DNA from: an uncultured Bacteroidales bacterium | GTDB lineage: Bacteria; Bacteroidota; Bacteroidia; Bacteroidales; UBA932 | DNA: 64,000 nt | NCBI GenBank assembly: GCA_944326245.1 | Contig: CALVDF010000005.1 | Coordinates: 62,001 to 126,000, forward strand | Direction of reading: 5' to 3' | Shown: positions 35,186 to 44,050 of the stretch, piece by piece | How the letters are laid out: each line of letters begins with the position of its first letter | Position numbering within the stretch: position 1 is the first letter of the stretch | The notes under the pieces: generated by a model | The model's database searches: none | The model's input: the letters and a program-made list of their open reading frames with translations, nothing else | Told to the model about the DNA's origin: nothing | Translations under genes and position numbers: made by a program

Positions 35186-37054
35186 ATGGTACTCAAAAGA
35201 GCTGCAGCGGCAGTCATTGCCGGTCTTATCGCCCTATGTGCCAGCGCACAAGGCGTAATATCAGTAGACACGAAATCCTCTGTCCTGCCGGACGGCAAGG
35301 TAGAGCTTCTGTTCACCGTCAACCTGGAACCTGGATGGTACATGTACAGCACGGTCCCCGTCAGCGGAGGACCCATGGCCACCTCTTTCACGGCCGACGC
35401 CGCAGGCACGTTCTCCCTGGACGGCACCCTGCGGGATGCGGAGGAAGCCCACATCAAGTTTGACGAAGGATTCGCGATGGAGGTAAAATACTTCGAAGGT
35501 ACAGCCCGCTTCCGTCAGGTCATCACTCCTGCCACCGCAGACAGGTTCACCGTAAGCGGTCTTCTCGAGTTCCAGACCTGCAACGGAGCCGAATGCACCC
35601 TCAACGAGAGTGAAATATCCATAAAGGTGGATCCGGGGGCCCAGGCCGGCCAGGCAGCCGCACCGGCAGCGGGAGAGAGCACATCTGGCCAGGACAAAGC
35701 CGCAGGACAGGGATTCTGGAGCTTCCTGCTCATAGCCTTCCTCGCAGGACTTGCAGGAGTCATCACCCCCTGCGTCTTCCCGATGATCCCCATGACCGTC
35801 GGCTTCCTCATCGGAGGCGGCAGCACCAAGGGCGCGGGCATCATGAAAGGCATCATCTTCGGACTTTCCATCATAGTAATATACACGCTTCTGGGTCTTG
35901 TGGTGGCCCTCTTCCAGAGTACCGCCGCGACCGATGCCATCGGTACCCACTGGATCCCCAACCTCATTTTCGCCCTGCTCTTCCTGGTATTTGCAGTATC
36001 CTTCCTCGGGGCATTCGAGATCACCCTGCCCTCCGGACTGGCCAACAAGGCCGACCGTGAGGCCGACAAGGGCGGGTATGTGGCTGCTTTCTTCGTTGCC
36101 CTGGCCATGGTGATCGTCTCATTCTCCTGCACCGGACCTTTCGTAGGCTCCATCCTGGCCGCTGCCGTGCTCGACGGCGTGGCCCTCAGGCCGATTGTGG
36201 GAATGGCCGTATTCGGACTGGGATTCTCGCTTCCGTTCGTAGTGCTCTCGTTCTTCCCAGGAGTGATGAAGAAGCTGCCCAAGTCAGGCGGATGGCTCAA
36301 TATGGTCAAGGTCGTGTTTGCCTACATCATGCTCGCCTTTGCCATGAAGTTCCTCTACAACATCGACGCCTACTTCGGATGGGGCATCATCACCCGTCTG
36401 GGCTTCATAGCCGTCTGGGCGGTGCTTGCACTGCTGCTCGGCCTGTACTTCCTAGGCATCTTCCGTACCAGCCATGATACACCGACAGAAGGCATCGGCT
36501 GGGGCAGGCACATCGCCGGCATAGTCTGCATCGCATTTGCATTCTACCTGATACCCGGACTCTTCGGAGCCCCGCTGCAGAGCATCTCCGGACTCATCCC
36601 CCCGATGGACGGCTCCACCCTCACCATCTCCCAAGGCAATGCCCAGGCAGCCTCAGGGAACAGTACGGCGGCATCCGGCTACTCTACCCTGAAAAGCTAC
36701 ACCGACCTGGACGAGGCCCTCGCCGAGAGCAAGGCTACCGGAAAGCCCGTCTTCATAGCATTCAAGTCCCACACCTGCAGCGTATGCAAGCAGATGGAAG
36801 CGACGGTGCTCTCTTCTCCGGCAGTCATGGAGAAGCTCTCAAGCCAGTTTGTCATCGCCAACCTCTACGTGGACGACAAGACAGAGGACGCGGAGTTCCG
36901 CACCCTCGGCAGAAGATACCGCGATCTGGAGCTCAAGCAGTTCGGTTCGGCCTCACAGCCGCTCTACGCAGTGGTGGACTCCGAGGGCAACACCCTCTCC
37001 GGCCCTACCGGCAGCTGCACGGAAGAGGAATTCCTGCTGTTCCTGAAATTCTGA
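35186..37054 (+). CDS. DsbD-like thiol:disulfide interchange protein
   Basis: The start at ATG 35186 gives a 622-residue protein with signal peptide MVLKRAAAAVIAGLIALCASAQG; the open frame from 35102 adds residues without a signal. An N-terminal DsbD-alpha-like domain has a Cys pair in CNGAECTLNE. Eight or so membrane segments follow with the CcdA/DsbD cysteines in TPCVFPMIP and FSCTGPFVG. The C-terminal thioredoxin-like domain has the active site HTCSVCKQME. Electrons pass from cytoplasmic thioredoxin through the membrane part to periplasmic proteins. It is complete with all three redox pairs visible. Confidence 0.93.
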   Translation: MVLKRAAAAVIAGLIALCASAQGVISVDTKSSVLPDGKVELLFTVNLEPGWYMYSTVPVSGGPMATSFTADAAGTFSLDGTLRDAEEAHIKFDEGFAMEVKYFEGTARFRQVITPATADRFTVSGLLEFQTCNGAECTLNESEISIKVDPGAQAGQAAAPAAGESTSGQDKAAGQGFWSFLLIAFLAGLAGVITPCVFPMIPMTVGFLIGGGSTKGAGIMKGIIFGLSIIVIYTLLGLVVALFQSTAATDAIGTHWIPNLIFALLFLVFAVSFLGAFEITLPSGLANKADREADKGGYVAAFFVALAMVIVSFSCTGPFVGSILAAAVLDGVALRPIVGMAVFGLGFSLPFVVLSFFPGVMKKLPKSGGWLNMVKVVFAYIMLAFAMKFLYNIDAYFGWGIITRLGFIAVWAVLALLLGLYFLGIFRTSHDTPTEGIGWGRHIAGIVCIAFAFYLIPGLFGAPLQSISGLIPPMDGSTLTISQGNAQAASGNSTAASGYSTLKSYTDLDEALAESKATGKPVFIAFKSHTCSVCKQMEATVLSSPAVMEKLSSQFVIANLYVDDKTEDAEFRTLGRRYRDLELKQFGSASQPLYAVVDSEGNTLSGPTGSCTEEEFLLFLKF

Positions 37055-37076
37055 TACGGACACTATAAACCGGAAT

Positions 37077-37804
37077 ATGATTTCGAAAGACGAAATTTTG
37101 GTATTGCTCAAAGACCTGGAGAATTATTACGTAGAACGAACCGGATAGAAATCGACAACGCAGGAGGGCTCTATGGCAATGCAAAGCCGGAAAATTTCCC
37201 CAATGTAAATGATTACCGTAATCCCATCATTGCTGAAGCGATGAAATCCCTGGGATATGTCAACCGATACAACCGTGGAATCGTCCGTGTGCAAAAGGAA
37301 CTTAGCGAAAATGGCAATCTCCAGGCACGGTTTTCCGTTAACAATATTACAGTATTCGGTGTGAATGTAAACGATGCAACTTACACCGAAGACCCACAGC
37401 TGCGTATCGACTTTACTAACCAAGCTACTAACCAAGCTGACTCCGCACTTGGACAGATCGTTTCATCATACTCACAAGCAACACTGGCGGAATATGACAC
37501 CTTATACACCCAAGTCGCAGAGCGATTTGACAGTCCTGAATTCAACTCACTAAAATCAGCAAGAACCATTAAAATACTGAACGCGCTATTATTAGAGCCT
37601 CAAAGCAAAAGAGAACTACTCGTCAATATATTGGGCTTGACGGTTCAAGTATATAATTATCAGAAATTCATAGAACCCCTTGTGGTTCACAACTTCATTG
37701 TACAGACAATCAAGGCCAAGCCGAGAAGCCCGAAACAAAAATACGCCATCACCTTGTTGGGATACTTCTTTTTAAGCTACTTGAACAGAGCATCCGTTAA
37801 ATAG
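37077..37804 (+). pseudogene. Broken AlbA/RecG-like ATP-binding regulator
   Basis: The 5' end reads MISKDEILVLLKDLENYYVE up to a stop at 37146-37148, the usual N terminus of AlbA_2/Schlafen-type helicase-like proteins. In another frame, from 37139, the sequence resumes with NRIEIDNAGGLYGNA, NPIIAEAMKSLGYVNRYNRG and a C-terminal part to 37804, which is the end of the same family (GHKL-like region and winged helix). The whole middle, some 250-300 residues, is missing and the junction is out of frame. This is therefore an internally deleted pseudogene. The intact 187-codon tail from 37241 is probably not a gene of its own. Confidence 0.8.
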
Positions 37805-37832
37805 CCCACCACCTGTCTTAATCCCTTCCCCG

Positions 37833-38288
37833 TCACATTATCCGGGCCAGAAGGCGCTTTGCATAATCCCTCTCCTCTACCTGAGGATGAGGGATTTTCA
37901 ATTCAGGGGTATCGACTTTGCGGTCACCGTAGAGGGCGATGTCGATATCGATGATGCGGGGATGATAGATGCGGCTGCCGTCAGGGGCGTATTCCGGCTC
38001 ATGGGCCGGACGTCCCATCTTCTGCTCCACCCATTTGCAGACTTTCAGCAGATCCTCGGGAGGGACGGTGGTCTCGAACGATATCGCCTGGTTCATGAAC
38101 GCCTCCGTGCCTTCAGGCATGCCCCAGGGCTCGGTCTCGAGCACCTCGGACTCCCGCACATCGGAGAAAAGCCATGGGGCCAGCGACGTAACAAGTAACG
38201 AAGTGGCTATGCTGAGGTTCCGCCGCCGGTCCCCCATGTTGCTTCCAAGTATGAGATATGCCCTTACGGGCTGAGGTTCCGGTATCAT
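37833..38288 (-). CDS. folK: HPPK, folate pyrophosphokinase
   Basis: FolK transfers pyrophosphate from ATP to 6-hydroxymethyl-7,8-dihydropterin in folate synthesis. The 151 residues hold AYLILGSNMGDRRRNL, SEVLETEPWGMPEGTEAFMN and the signature RIYHPRIIDIDIALYGD with its magnesium-binding Asp pair. It overlaps the end of the sufT-like gene by four bases and is the last gene of the leftward sufS-sufE-sufT-folK run. The length is close to that of the E. coli enzyme. Confidence 0.95.
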   Translation of the reverse strand: MIPEPQPVRAYLILGSNMGDRRRNLSIATSLLVTSLAPWLFSDVRESEVLETEPWGMPEGTEAFMNQAISFETTVPPEDLLKVCKWVEQKMGRPAHEPEYAPDGSRIYHPRIIDIDIALYGDRKVDTPELKIPHPQVEERDYAKRLLARIM

Positions 38289-38596
38289 AGCAGTCCCAGC
38301 TCCAGCAATGCCTCGTCACTCATGCGGGACTTGTCCCATGGCGGATCGAAGGTGATCTCTATGGAGACGTCCGTTACCCCGGGGGTATCGGCCACTGCCG
38401 TATGCACATCCTCCACAAGAGTATCGGACATGGGGCAGTTGGGCGCGGTAAGGGTCATCTTTATGCTGACTTTGTGGTCATCGTCTATGCTCAGGTCATA
38501 TATCAGGCCCAGGTCGTAGATGTTGACCGGTATTTCCGGGTCATAGACCTGCTTGAGGGCACGGACCACATCGCGTGTAAGTGTTGTCTTGTCCAT
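38285..38596 (-). CDS. sufT: SufT/MIP18-family iron-sulfur assembly factor
   Basis: 103 residues of the DUF59 (MIP18/PaaD-like) family: ALKQVYDPEIPVNIYDLGLIYDL, MTLTAPNCPMSDTLVEDV with the conserved cysteine, and ITFDPPWDKSRMSDEA. SufT proteins help Fe-S cluster maturation or delivery. It sits between sufE and folK in the same direction, four bases after sufE, which supports the role. Confidence 0.9.
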   Translation of the reverse strand: MDKTTLTRDVVRALKQVYDPEIPVNIYDLGLIYDLSIDDDHKVSIKMTLTAPNCPMSDTLVEDVHTAVADTPGVTDVSIEITFDPPWDKSRMSDEALLELGLL

Positions 38597-38600
38597 ATGG

Positions 38601-39047
38601 CTATCGGTCTTTGTATCTCAATGCATCCTCGCGTATCTGCTCCATCATGGACAACAGTCCGTTGGCCCTGGTAGGAGAGAGATTCTCGCGAAGACCTATT
38701 TCTTCGATGAATGAATTGTCGGCAGAAAGTATTTCTTCCGGTGTCCTGCCGTTGTACACCCTTATAAGCAGGGATATGATGCCCTTTGTGATGATCGCAT
38801 CGCTGTCCGCCGTGAACCACAGCCTCCCGTCCCTGTACTCGCTGTCCAGCCAGACCCTTGACTGACAGCCCTTGATCAGGCGGTCTTCAAGCTTTTTCCT
38901 CTCGTCTATGACCGGCAGCGAATGCCCCAGTTCTATTAGATACTCGTATTTGTCCATCCAGTCCCCGAAAGCCGAGAACTCGTCCACTATCTCCTGCTGG
39001 ACCTGCTTTACTGTCTTTTCCGTCTCTGCCATATTGTTGCTGTTCAT
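38601..39047 (-). CDS. sufE: SufE sulfur acceptor
   Basis: The start at ATG 39047, overlapping the sufS stop (TAATG), gives 148 residues; the frame is open further upstream only as a shadow of sufS. SufE accepts the persulfide from SufS. Key region: LIKGCQSRVWLDSEYRDGRLWF with the acceptor cysteine, and GIISLLIRVYNGRTPEEIL. The family end NLSPTRANGLLSMMEQI is intact. It is translationally coupled to sufS. Confidence 0.95.
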   Translation of the reverse strand: MNSNNMAETEKTVKQVQQEIVDEFSAFGDWMDKYEYLIELGHSLPVIDERKKLEDRLIKGCQSRVWLDSEYRDGRLWFTADSDAIITKGIISLLIRVYNGRTPEEILSADNSFIEEIGLRENLSPTRANGLLSMMEQIREDALRYKDR

Positions 39048-40273
39048 TATTTCAACATTTTGAGCACCCTGTGCAGAGCTGCGATGAATGCCTCGCACTC
39101 CCTCATGGTGTTGTAGGCCGCCAGAGAGACCCGCACGGCCCCTGTCTGCCCGAATTTGTTCAGCAGCGGTTCGGAGCACATCTGTCCCGAACGTACCGCT
39201 ATCCCCATCTTGTCCAGAAGGGTAGCTATGTCACTGTGATGCACGCCTTCGACGTTGAACGATATCAGGGGTACCTTCTTTCCGCCGCTTCCGATGATTC
39301 TCATGCCGCCTATACTGTTCAACTCCCGCATGAGATATTCTGTCATTTCCTCTTCATTTTTATGAACTTGAGGAATTCTTACTGAAGTTGCAAAATCAAT
39401 GGCAGGCCTTAACGTGGCTGCTGCAAGGAAGTTAGGAGTCCCGGCCTCAAATCTCAGCGGAATATCGGCGTAGGTAGTCTTGCCGTACGTGACAGTGTCC
39501 ACCATCTCGCCGCCGCCCATCCACGGGGGCAGTGTCTCCAGCAGGCTGCGCCGTCCGTACAGCACCCCGGTGCCTGTCATGGCGTAGATCTTGTGTCCCG
39601 AGAAAGAGTAGAAGTCGCAAGGGATGCTCTGGACATCTATGCCGGCATGTACGATACCCTGGGCCCCGTCCAGATGGATGTGCGCCCCGTACCTGTGGGC
39701 CAGGGCCGTAAGTTCCCCGACAGGATTCACAATACCCAGCACGTTGGAGATATGGGCGGCCGAAACCATCCTGACCTTTCCTTCTGCCAGAATCTTCTCA
39801 GCGGCCTCCAGATCCCACTGGCCGTCCTCCCCTACCGGGAAATACCTCAGGCGGGCGCCGGTACGTTCGCACAGCATCTGCCACGGGACTAGATTGGAGT
39901 GGTGCTCGCCCTCGGAGAGGAGTATTTCGTCGCCTGGTTTGATGTACCGCTGGCCGTAGACATTGGCCAGCAGGTTGATGGAGGCGGTGGTGCCGGATGT
40001 CAGGACTATCTCGTCCTTGGATGCTGCGTTGATCAGGGCTCTTGCGGCTTCCCGGCCTGCCTCATAGTGCTCTGTAGCAGTGGCGGCAAGTCCGTATACG
40101 GCGCGGTGGACATTGGCATTGGCATCCACCAGCCAGCGTGAGACGGCATTGATCACTATCCTCGGCTTCTGGGTAGTGGCTGCGTTGTCAAAATAAATCA
40201 GAGTCCTGCCTCCGCTGTCGGCACTCTGGAGATACGGAAAAAAGCTTCTTATCTGTTCGATGTCCCTAATCAT
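39047..40273 (-). CDS. sufS: SufS cysteine desulfurase
   Basis: A 408-residue class V aminotransferase-fold enzyme that releases sulfur from cysteine for Fe-S clusters. Visible are YFDNAATTQKPRIVI, the EHHSNLVPWQ histidine block, DGAQGIVHAG, the PLP lysine in SFSGHKIYAMTGTGVLYG and the persulfide cysteine in RSGQMCSEPL near the C terminus. It is the first gene of a leftward operon with sufE, sufT and folK. The sufBCD genes are not in the window. Confidence 0.97.
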   Translation of the reverse strand: MIRDIEQIRSFFPYLQSADSGGRTLIYFDNAATTQKPRIVINAVSRWLVDANANVHRAVYGLAATATEHYEAGREAARALINAASKDEIVLTSGTTASINLLANVYGQRYIKPGDEILLSEGEHHSNLVPWQMLCERTGARLRYFPVGEDGQWDLEAAEKILAEGKVRMVSAAHISNVLGIVNPVGELTALAHRYGAHIHLDGAQGIVHAGIDVQSIPCDFYSFSGHKIYAMTGTGVLYGRRSLLETLPPWMGGGEMVDTVTYGKTTYADIPLRFEAGTPNFLAAATLRPAIDFATSVRIPQVHKNEEEMTEYLMRELNSIGGMRIIGSGGKKVPLISFNVEGVHHSDIATLLDKMGIAVRSGQMCSEPLLNKFGQTGAVRVSLAAYNTMRECEAFIAALHRVLKMLK

Positions 40274-40296
40274 ACTCTTTTTTATTAATTATCCTA

Positions 40297-40314
40297 CAAA
40301 AGTAAGTAAATTTG
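40297..40314. promoter_or_regulatory. Divergent promoter region of sufS and ruvA
   Basis: Two Bacteroides -7 elements lie two bases apart on opposite strands: TACTTTTG on the minus strand (40304 to 40297) for sufS and TAAATTTG on the plus strand (40307-40314) for ruvA, each 24-28 bases from its start codon. The -33 boxes are weak. Polymerases could not occupy both at once, so the two operons may compete. Confidence 0.45.
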
Positions 40315-40341
40315 CAGAAACTTATCAGAAAAAAAAACACC

Positions 40342-40923
40342 ATGTACGAATATATAAAAGGTACTTTGGAAGAGCTTTCTCCCGCGGAGGCGGTAGTGGA
40401 ATGCCACGGCATAGGATTCAGGCTCCAGATATCGCTCAACACCTACGACAGGCTCCAGGGCCAGAAGGAGGTCAGAATCTACGTATACCACCATATCCGT
40501 GAAGATGAAGAGACCCTCTACGGCTTCTGCGACAAGGAGGAAAGGAGGATTTTCACCCTGCTTATCGGGGTTTCCGGCATAGGTCCCAATACTGCCAGGA
40601 TGGTACTCTCGTCGCTTACGGCAGACGAGGTCTCCACGGCGGTCATATCAGGGGACGTCAACCGCATCAAGGGTGTAAAGGGCATCGGACTCAAGACGGC
40701 CCAGAAAGTCATCATCGAGCTCAAGGACAAAATCTCAAAGGGCGGCGCGGAACTGGATCTCTCGGGAGGTAGTGCAGGGGCCAACACATCGGAGGCATGC
40801 TCGGCTCTGGTAATGCTCGGATTCACCAAAAATGCGGTGGAAAAGACCGTTGCTTCCATAGTAAAAAAGGAGCCGGGACTGTCTCTCGAGGACATCATCA
40901 AAAAAGCTTTAAAAATGTTGTAG
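40342..40923 (+). CDS. ruvA: Holliday junction DNA helicase subunit RuvA
   Basis: The ATG at 40342 (193 residues, MYEYIKGTLEEL) fits the family start; an earlier ATG at 40312 would add ten unrelated residues. RuvA binds the four-way junction and recruits RuvB. The blocks ECHGIGFRLQIS, EDEETLYGFCDKEERRIF, the helix-hairpin-helix LIGVSGIGPNTARMVLS and GVKGIGLKTAQKVIIELKDK, and a C-terminal domain binding RuvB (SALVMLGFTKNAVEKTVA) are all present. RuvB is encoded separately at 55666. Confidence 0.96.
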   Translation: MYEYIKGTLEELSPAEAVVECHGIGFRLQISLNTYDRLQGQKEVRIYVYHHIREDEETLYGFCDKEERRIFTLLIGVSGIGPNTARMVLSSLTADEVSTAVISGDVNRIKGVKGIGLKTAQKVIIELKDKISKGGAELDLSGGSAGANTSEACSALVMLGFTKNAVEKTVASIVKKEPGLSLEDIIKKALKML

Positions 40924-40927
40924 TCCC

Positions 40928-40959
40928 TTTGCCACAATCAGACCTTTTTTATACATTTG
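40928..40959 (+). promoter_or_regulatory. Bacteroides-type promoter of gcvH
   Basis: TTTG (40928-40931), 20 bases, TACATTTG (40952-40959): a perfect match. Transcription would start about 25 bases before the gcvH ATG. Confidence 0.8.
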
Positions 40960-40989
40960 CACCAGTTTAACATTTAAATATAACCGGTT

Positions 40990-41364
40990 ATGAACATACC
41001 TAGCAATTTGAAGTACACAAAGGATCACGAGTGGGTTAAGGTTGACGGCGATGTAGCTACCGTCGGTATCACCGATTACGCTCAGGATCAGCTCGGAGAC
41101 ATCGTCTTCGTAGACATTCAGACTCAGGGCGAGACCCTCGATAAGGAAGAGGTTTTCGGCGCCATCGAGGCAGTAAAGACAGTAGCTGACGCCTTCATGC
41201 CTGTATCAGGTGAAGTCATCGAGGTCAACGCAGCTCTCGAGGGAGCTCCCCAGACTGTCAACACAGACCCCTACGGAGAAGGATGGATGATCAAGATCAA
41301 GATGTCCAACCCCTCCGAGATCGATGAGCTGATGGATGCTGACGCCTACGCAGCCACCCTCTAA
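40990..41364 (+). CDS. gcvH: Glycine cleavage system H protein
   Basis: The 124-residue lipoyl carrier of the glycine cleavage complex. The lipoylated lysine lies in the block [20 protein letters not shown] (the ESVK-like EAVK), and the N-terminal [27 protein letters not shown] (quoted in part) is canonical. It stands alone with its own promoter and terminator; gcvT and gcvP are not next to it in this window. Confidence 0.97.
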   Translation: MNIPSNLKYTKDHEWVKVDGDVATVGITDYAQDQLGDIVFVDIQTQGETLDKEEVFGAIEAVKTVADAFMPVSGEVIEVNAALEGAPQTVNTDPYGEGWMIKIKMSNPSEIDELMDADAYAATL

Positions 41365-41391
41365 TCCTTCTCTGTGTACACAATATTATGC

Positions 41392-41418
41392 AAGGCCGGG
41401 CAATTGTCCGGCCTTTTT
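41392..41418 (+). terminator. Terminator of gcvH
   Basis: AAGGCCGG (41392-41399) pairs with CCGGCCTT (41408-41415), with the inner bases able to extend the stem, followed by five Ts. Confidence 0.88.
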
Positions 41419-41421
41419 GCT

Positions 41422-41429
41422 TATATTTG
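41422..41429 (+). promoter_or_regulatory. Possible -7 box of the acyl-CoA synthetase gene
   Basis: TATATTTG matches TAnnTTTG, 26 bases before ATG 41456 and just behind the gcvH terminator. No clear -33 TTTG. Confidence 0.45.
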
Positions 41430-41455
41430 TCTGAAACTCCAAAAATATCACATCT

Positions 41456-43231
41456 ATGCTACAAGAAGTCGCCCATACCTACGACCTCCTGACAAAACTC
41501 GAAGAGAGGTTCCCTGACAAGCAGGACATGCTGTGCCACAAATCAGGAAAAGAATGGATCAAGTTCAGTGTCAAGGACTACGTCCGCTATTCCCATCTGA
41601 TTGCCTATGCGCTGTCCTCCCTGGGCTACGGAAAGGGGGACAAGGCGATAAGCATCTGCAACAACCGTCCTGAATGGAATTTTGCAGACATGGGGCTCAG
41701 TATGGCCGGCCTCGTCCATGTACCGGTCTACCCTACCCTTAGCGTCGATGAATACCTGTATATATTCAATCACAGCGATGCCAAAATCATCTTCATAGGT
41801 ACGGCCAGCCAGTACCGCAAGCTGGAACCCATAGTGAGGCAAATGGAACATCCTGCCAGGATCTTCCTTATGGATGATTCGGACAACGTACAGTGTTTCA
41901 GAGACTTATATCAAATCGGAGAACGTGTTGAACTCGTTCAGAAGCCTTTGATAGACAAGATCAAGGAAGAAACCGGCACCGACGAGATCGTCTCGATCAT
42001 CTACACATCAGGCACGACAGGCACCCCGAAGGGAGTGATGCTGTCCCATCACAACCTGATGTTCAATGCCTACGGCCATGCCGTAAAACAGACAGTACGC
42101 TCCGACCAGAAAATGCTGAGTTTCCTGCCTCTGTGCCATATCTATGAACGGAGCATGAACTACGAGTACCAATATATCGGCATAAGCATCTACTATGCCG
42201 AAAGTCTTGGCACACTTGCCAGAGATCTCGCAGACTGTCATGCCGACGGGTTCTGCTCCGTGCCGAGGGTCCTCGAGATGATGTACTCCAAGCTGGAAGC
42301 TGCCGGCAAACATCTGAAGGGAGTAAAACGCATGATATACAAATGCGCCTGGAAATATGCAAACTCCTACGATAACTACAATAAGTCTCTTATTTACAGA
42401 GCAAAACGCAATCTGTACGACCGCCTCGTGTACAGCAAGTGGCGCGAAAACCTGGGAGGCCACGAAATGCTCATAGTCTCGGGAGGATCCTCGATCCAGG
42501 CAAAGATCATACGGCTGTTCAATGCAGCAAAACTGCACATATTCGAAGGATACGGGATGACAGAAGCCTCACCGGTAATTGCCGTGAACAATCCTGCAGA
42601 GGGGATCAACGTCATAGGTACAGTCGGGAAACCGATGGAACGTACAGAGCTGAAATTTGCCGATGACGGGGAAATACTCACAAAAGGCCCTCACGTGATG
42701 CTTGGATACTACAAGGATCCGGAAGCGACACGGATGGCTATAGACTCTGACGGATTCCTGCATACAGGCGACATCGGGCGTCTGGTGGACGGACAGTATC
42801 TGCAGATCACGGACCGCAAGAAGGAAATATTCAAACTTTCCCTGGGCAAATACGTCGCTCCGCAGGTTATAGAAAATCTTCTCAAAGAATCGCAGTACAT
42901 CCAGAACTGCTTCGTCTTCGGAGAGAACCAGAAATTCGCCTCTGCAATCATCATCCCCGACTTCGACCATCTAAGCCACTGGGCAGCAGACAAAGGCATC
43001 CCATCACAGGATCACCGGGAACTGGTATCCAATCCTGAAGTAATTGCCCTACTCCACGGCATTGTGGATGAAGTCAATTCCAGGCTGGCTCCCCACGAAC
43101 ATATCAAACGCGAGAGGATCGTATGCGACGAATGGACACCGGGCAACGGTCTGCTCTCCCAGACTCTCAAGCTCAAAAGGGCAAAACTGCTTGCAAGATA
43201 CAAGGGCATAATAAGTGAAATCTACCGATAA
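41456..43231 (+). CDS. Long-chain fatty acid-CoA ligase (AMP-forming)
   Basis: 591 residues of the ANL superfamily. The AMP-binding motif is YTSGTTGTPKGVMLSHHN; further blocks are FEGYGMTEASPVIAVN, GEILTKGPHVMLGYYKDPE, LHTGDIGRLVDG and ITDRKKEIFKLSLGKYVAPQVIE. The overall form matches the FadD/FAA-type long-chain acyl-CoA synthetases (FAA1/FadD15-like) of Bacteroidota, peripheral to the inner membrane. It would activate exogenous or recycled fatty acids. It overlaps the following GNAT gene by 17 bases. Confidence 0.93.
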   Translation: MLQEVAHTYDLLTKLEERFPDKQDMLCHKSGKEWIKFSVKDYVRYSHLIAYALSSLGYGKGDKAISICNNRPEWNFADMGLSMAGLVHVPVYPTLSVDEYLYIFNHSDAKIIFIGTASQYRKLEPIVRQMEHPARIFLMDDSDNVQCFRDLYQIGERVELVQKPLIDKIKEETGTDEIVSIIYTSGTTGTPKGVMLSHHNLMFNAYGHAVKQTVRSDQKMLSFLPLCHIYERSMNYEYQYIGISIYYAESLGTLARDLADCHADGFCSVPRVLEMMYSKLEAAGKHLKGVKRMIYKCAWKYANSYDNYNKSLIYRAKRNLYDRLVYSKWRENLGGHEMLIVSGGSSIQAKIIRLFNAAKLHIFEGYGMTEASPVIAVNNPAEGINVIGTVGKPMERTELKFADDGEILTKGPHVMLGYYKDPEATRMAIDSDGFLHTGDIGRLVDGQYLQITDRKKEIFKLSLGKYVAPQVIENLLKESQYIQNCFVFGENQKFASAIIIPDFDHLSHWAADKGIPSQDHRELVSNPEVIALLHGIVDEVNSRLAPHEHIKRERIVCDEWTPGNGLLSQTLKLKRAKLLARYKGIISEIYR

Positions 43232-44030
43232 CATACCTGTACTTCGCCACCTGTGGAAGCAGTGCTTCGAAGCGGACAATGCTTTCCTGGACCTTTTTTT
43301 CAATAAAGGTTTCTCGCAGTGCAGTACATTCTGCCTTGAAGAAGGACACGATACTGTATCCGCCCTTTCTGTATTTCCTGTCGAATACAGGGGACACAAG
43401 GGCGGATATATCTATGGCGTCTGCACAGCTCCAGAGCATCGCGGACACAGCTACGCTCTCCGGCTCCTGCGCGATGTCGAAAGACACTGCTGCGACAAGA
43501 TGCAGATGGAATTTTTCATACTGAGGCCAGCCTCGGAATCCCTGTTCGGATACTACCGCAAAGCCGGATACACTTTGGACATCTACAGGAATCAGGTTGC
43601 ATACAGTCTCCCATCCATACCCCTGCCTGTAGCCGCAAAACCACTGACCGGAAAAGAACTCTACGAGCTACGCAGATCCTGTTACTATGACAATGGCATC
43701 TTCGAGTGGAGCCCTGATGCCTGCGACTACATTCTGGACTACATCCGCTACTGCCACGGATATGCCGTACGCGTAGAAGATAACAGCGAATACTTTCTCG
43801 GATACACTGATGCCGAACATCCGGACACTGTGATATGCGAAGAGGCTGGACCCGTAAAGTCTCAAATCCCGTCCCCCATCCTACTTTCAATGGTGAAAAA
43901 CCTTTACCCTTCTGCTGACCGAATACTGCTCGGAGTCCCGTCCAGACATGCTAGCCAGAGCTTCATGCTATGCAAAACGGAAGCGACTTTCATCAATCCG
44001 CACTCCATTTTCGATTTTACAATGGAGTAA
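43215..44030 (+). CDS. GNAT-family N-acetyltransferase
   Basis: 271 residues. The N-terminal half is a clear GNAT domain: FPVEYRGHKGGYIYGVCTAPEHRGHSYALRLLRDVERH (quoted in part) with the acetyl-CoA loop PEHRGHSYA, then ILRPASESLFGYYRKAGYT. The C-terminal half (from about residue 140) is not recognised but may be a second, degenerate acyltransferase domain as in Eis-like proteins. The substrate is unknown. It starts inside the acyl-CoA ligase gene. Its stop lies just before a parS site. Confidence 0.85.
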   Translation: MKSTDNIPVLRHLWKQCFEADNAFLDLFFNKGFSQCSTFCLEEGHDTVSALSVFPVEYRGHKGGYIYGVCTAPEHRGHSYALRLLRDVERHCCDKMQMEFFILRPASESLFGYYRKAGYTLDIYRNQVAYSLPSIPLPVAAKPLTGKELYELRRSCYYDNGIFEWSPDACDYILDYIRYCHGYAVRVEDNSEYFLGYTDAEHPDTVICEEAGPVKSQIPSPILLSMVKNLYPSADRILLGVPSRHASQSFMLCKTEATFINPHSIFDFTME

Positions 44031-44031
44031 G

Positions 44032-44047
44032 TGTTCCACGTGGAACA
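44032..44047. promoter_or_regulatory. parS site 1
   Basis: TGTTCCACGTGGAACA is a perfect 16-base palindrome identical to the well-known chromosomal parS form bound by ParB. It lies in the 20-base gap between the GNAT gene and the end of mnmG. Confidence 0.9.
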
Positions 44048-44050
44048 ATC

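Noticed and set aside
37241..37804. Independent 187-residue gene
   Set aside because: It is the C-terminal remnant of an AlbA/RecG-like gene whose 5' end and in-frame upstream sequence are visible just before it.
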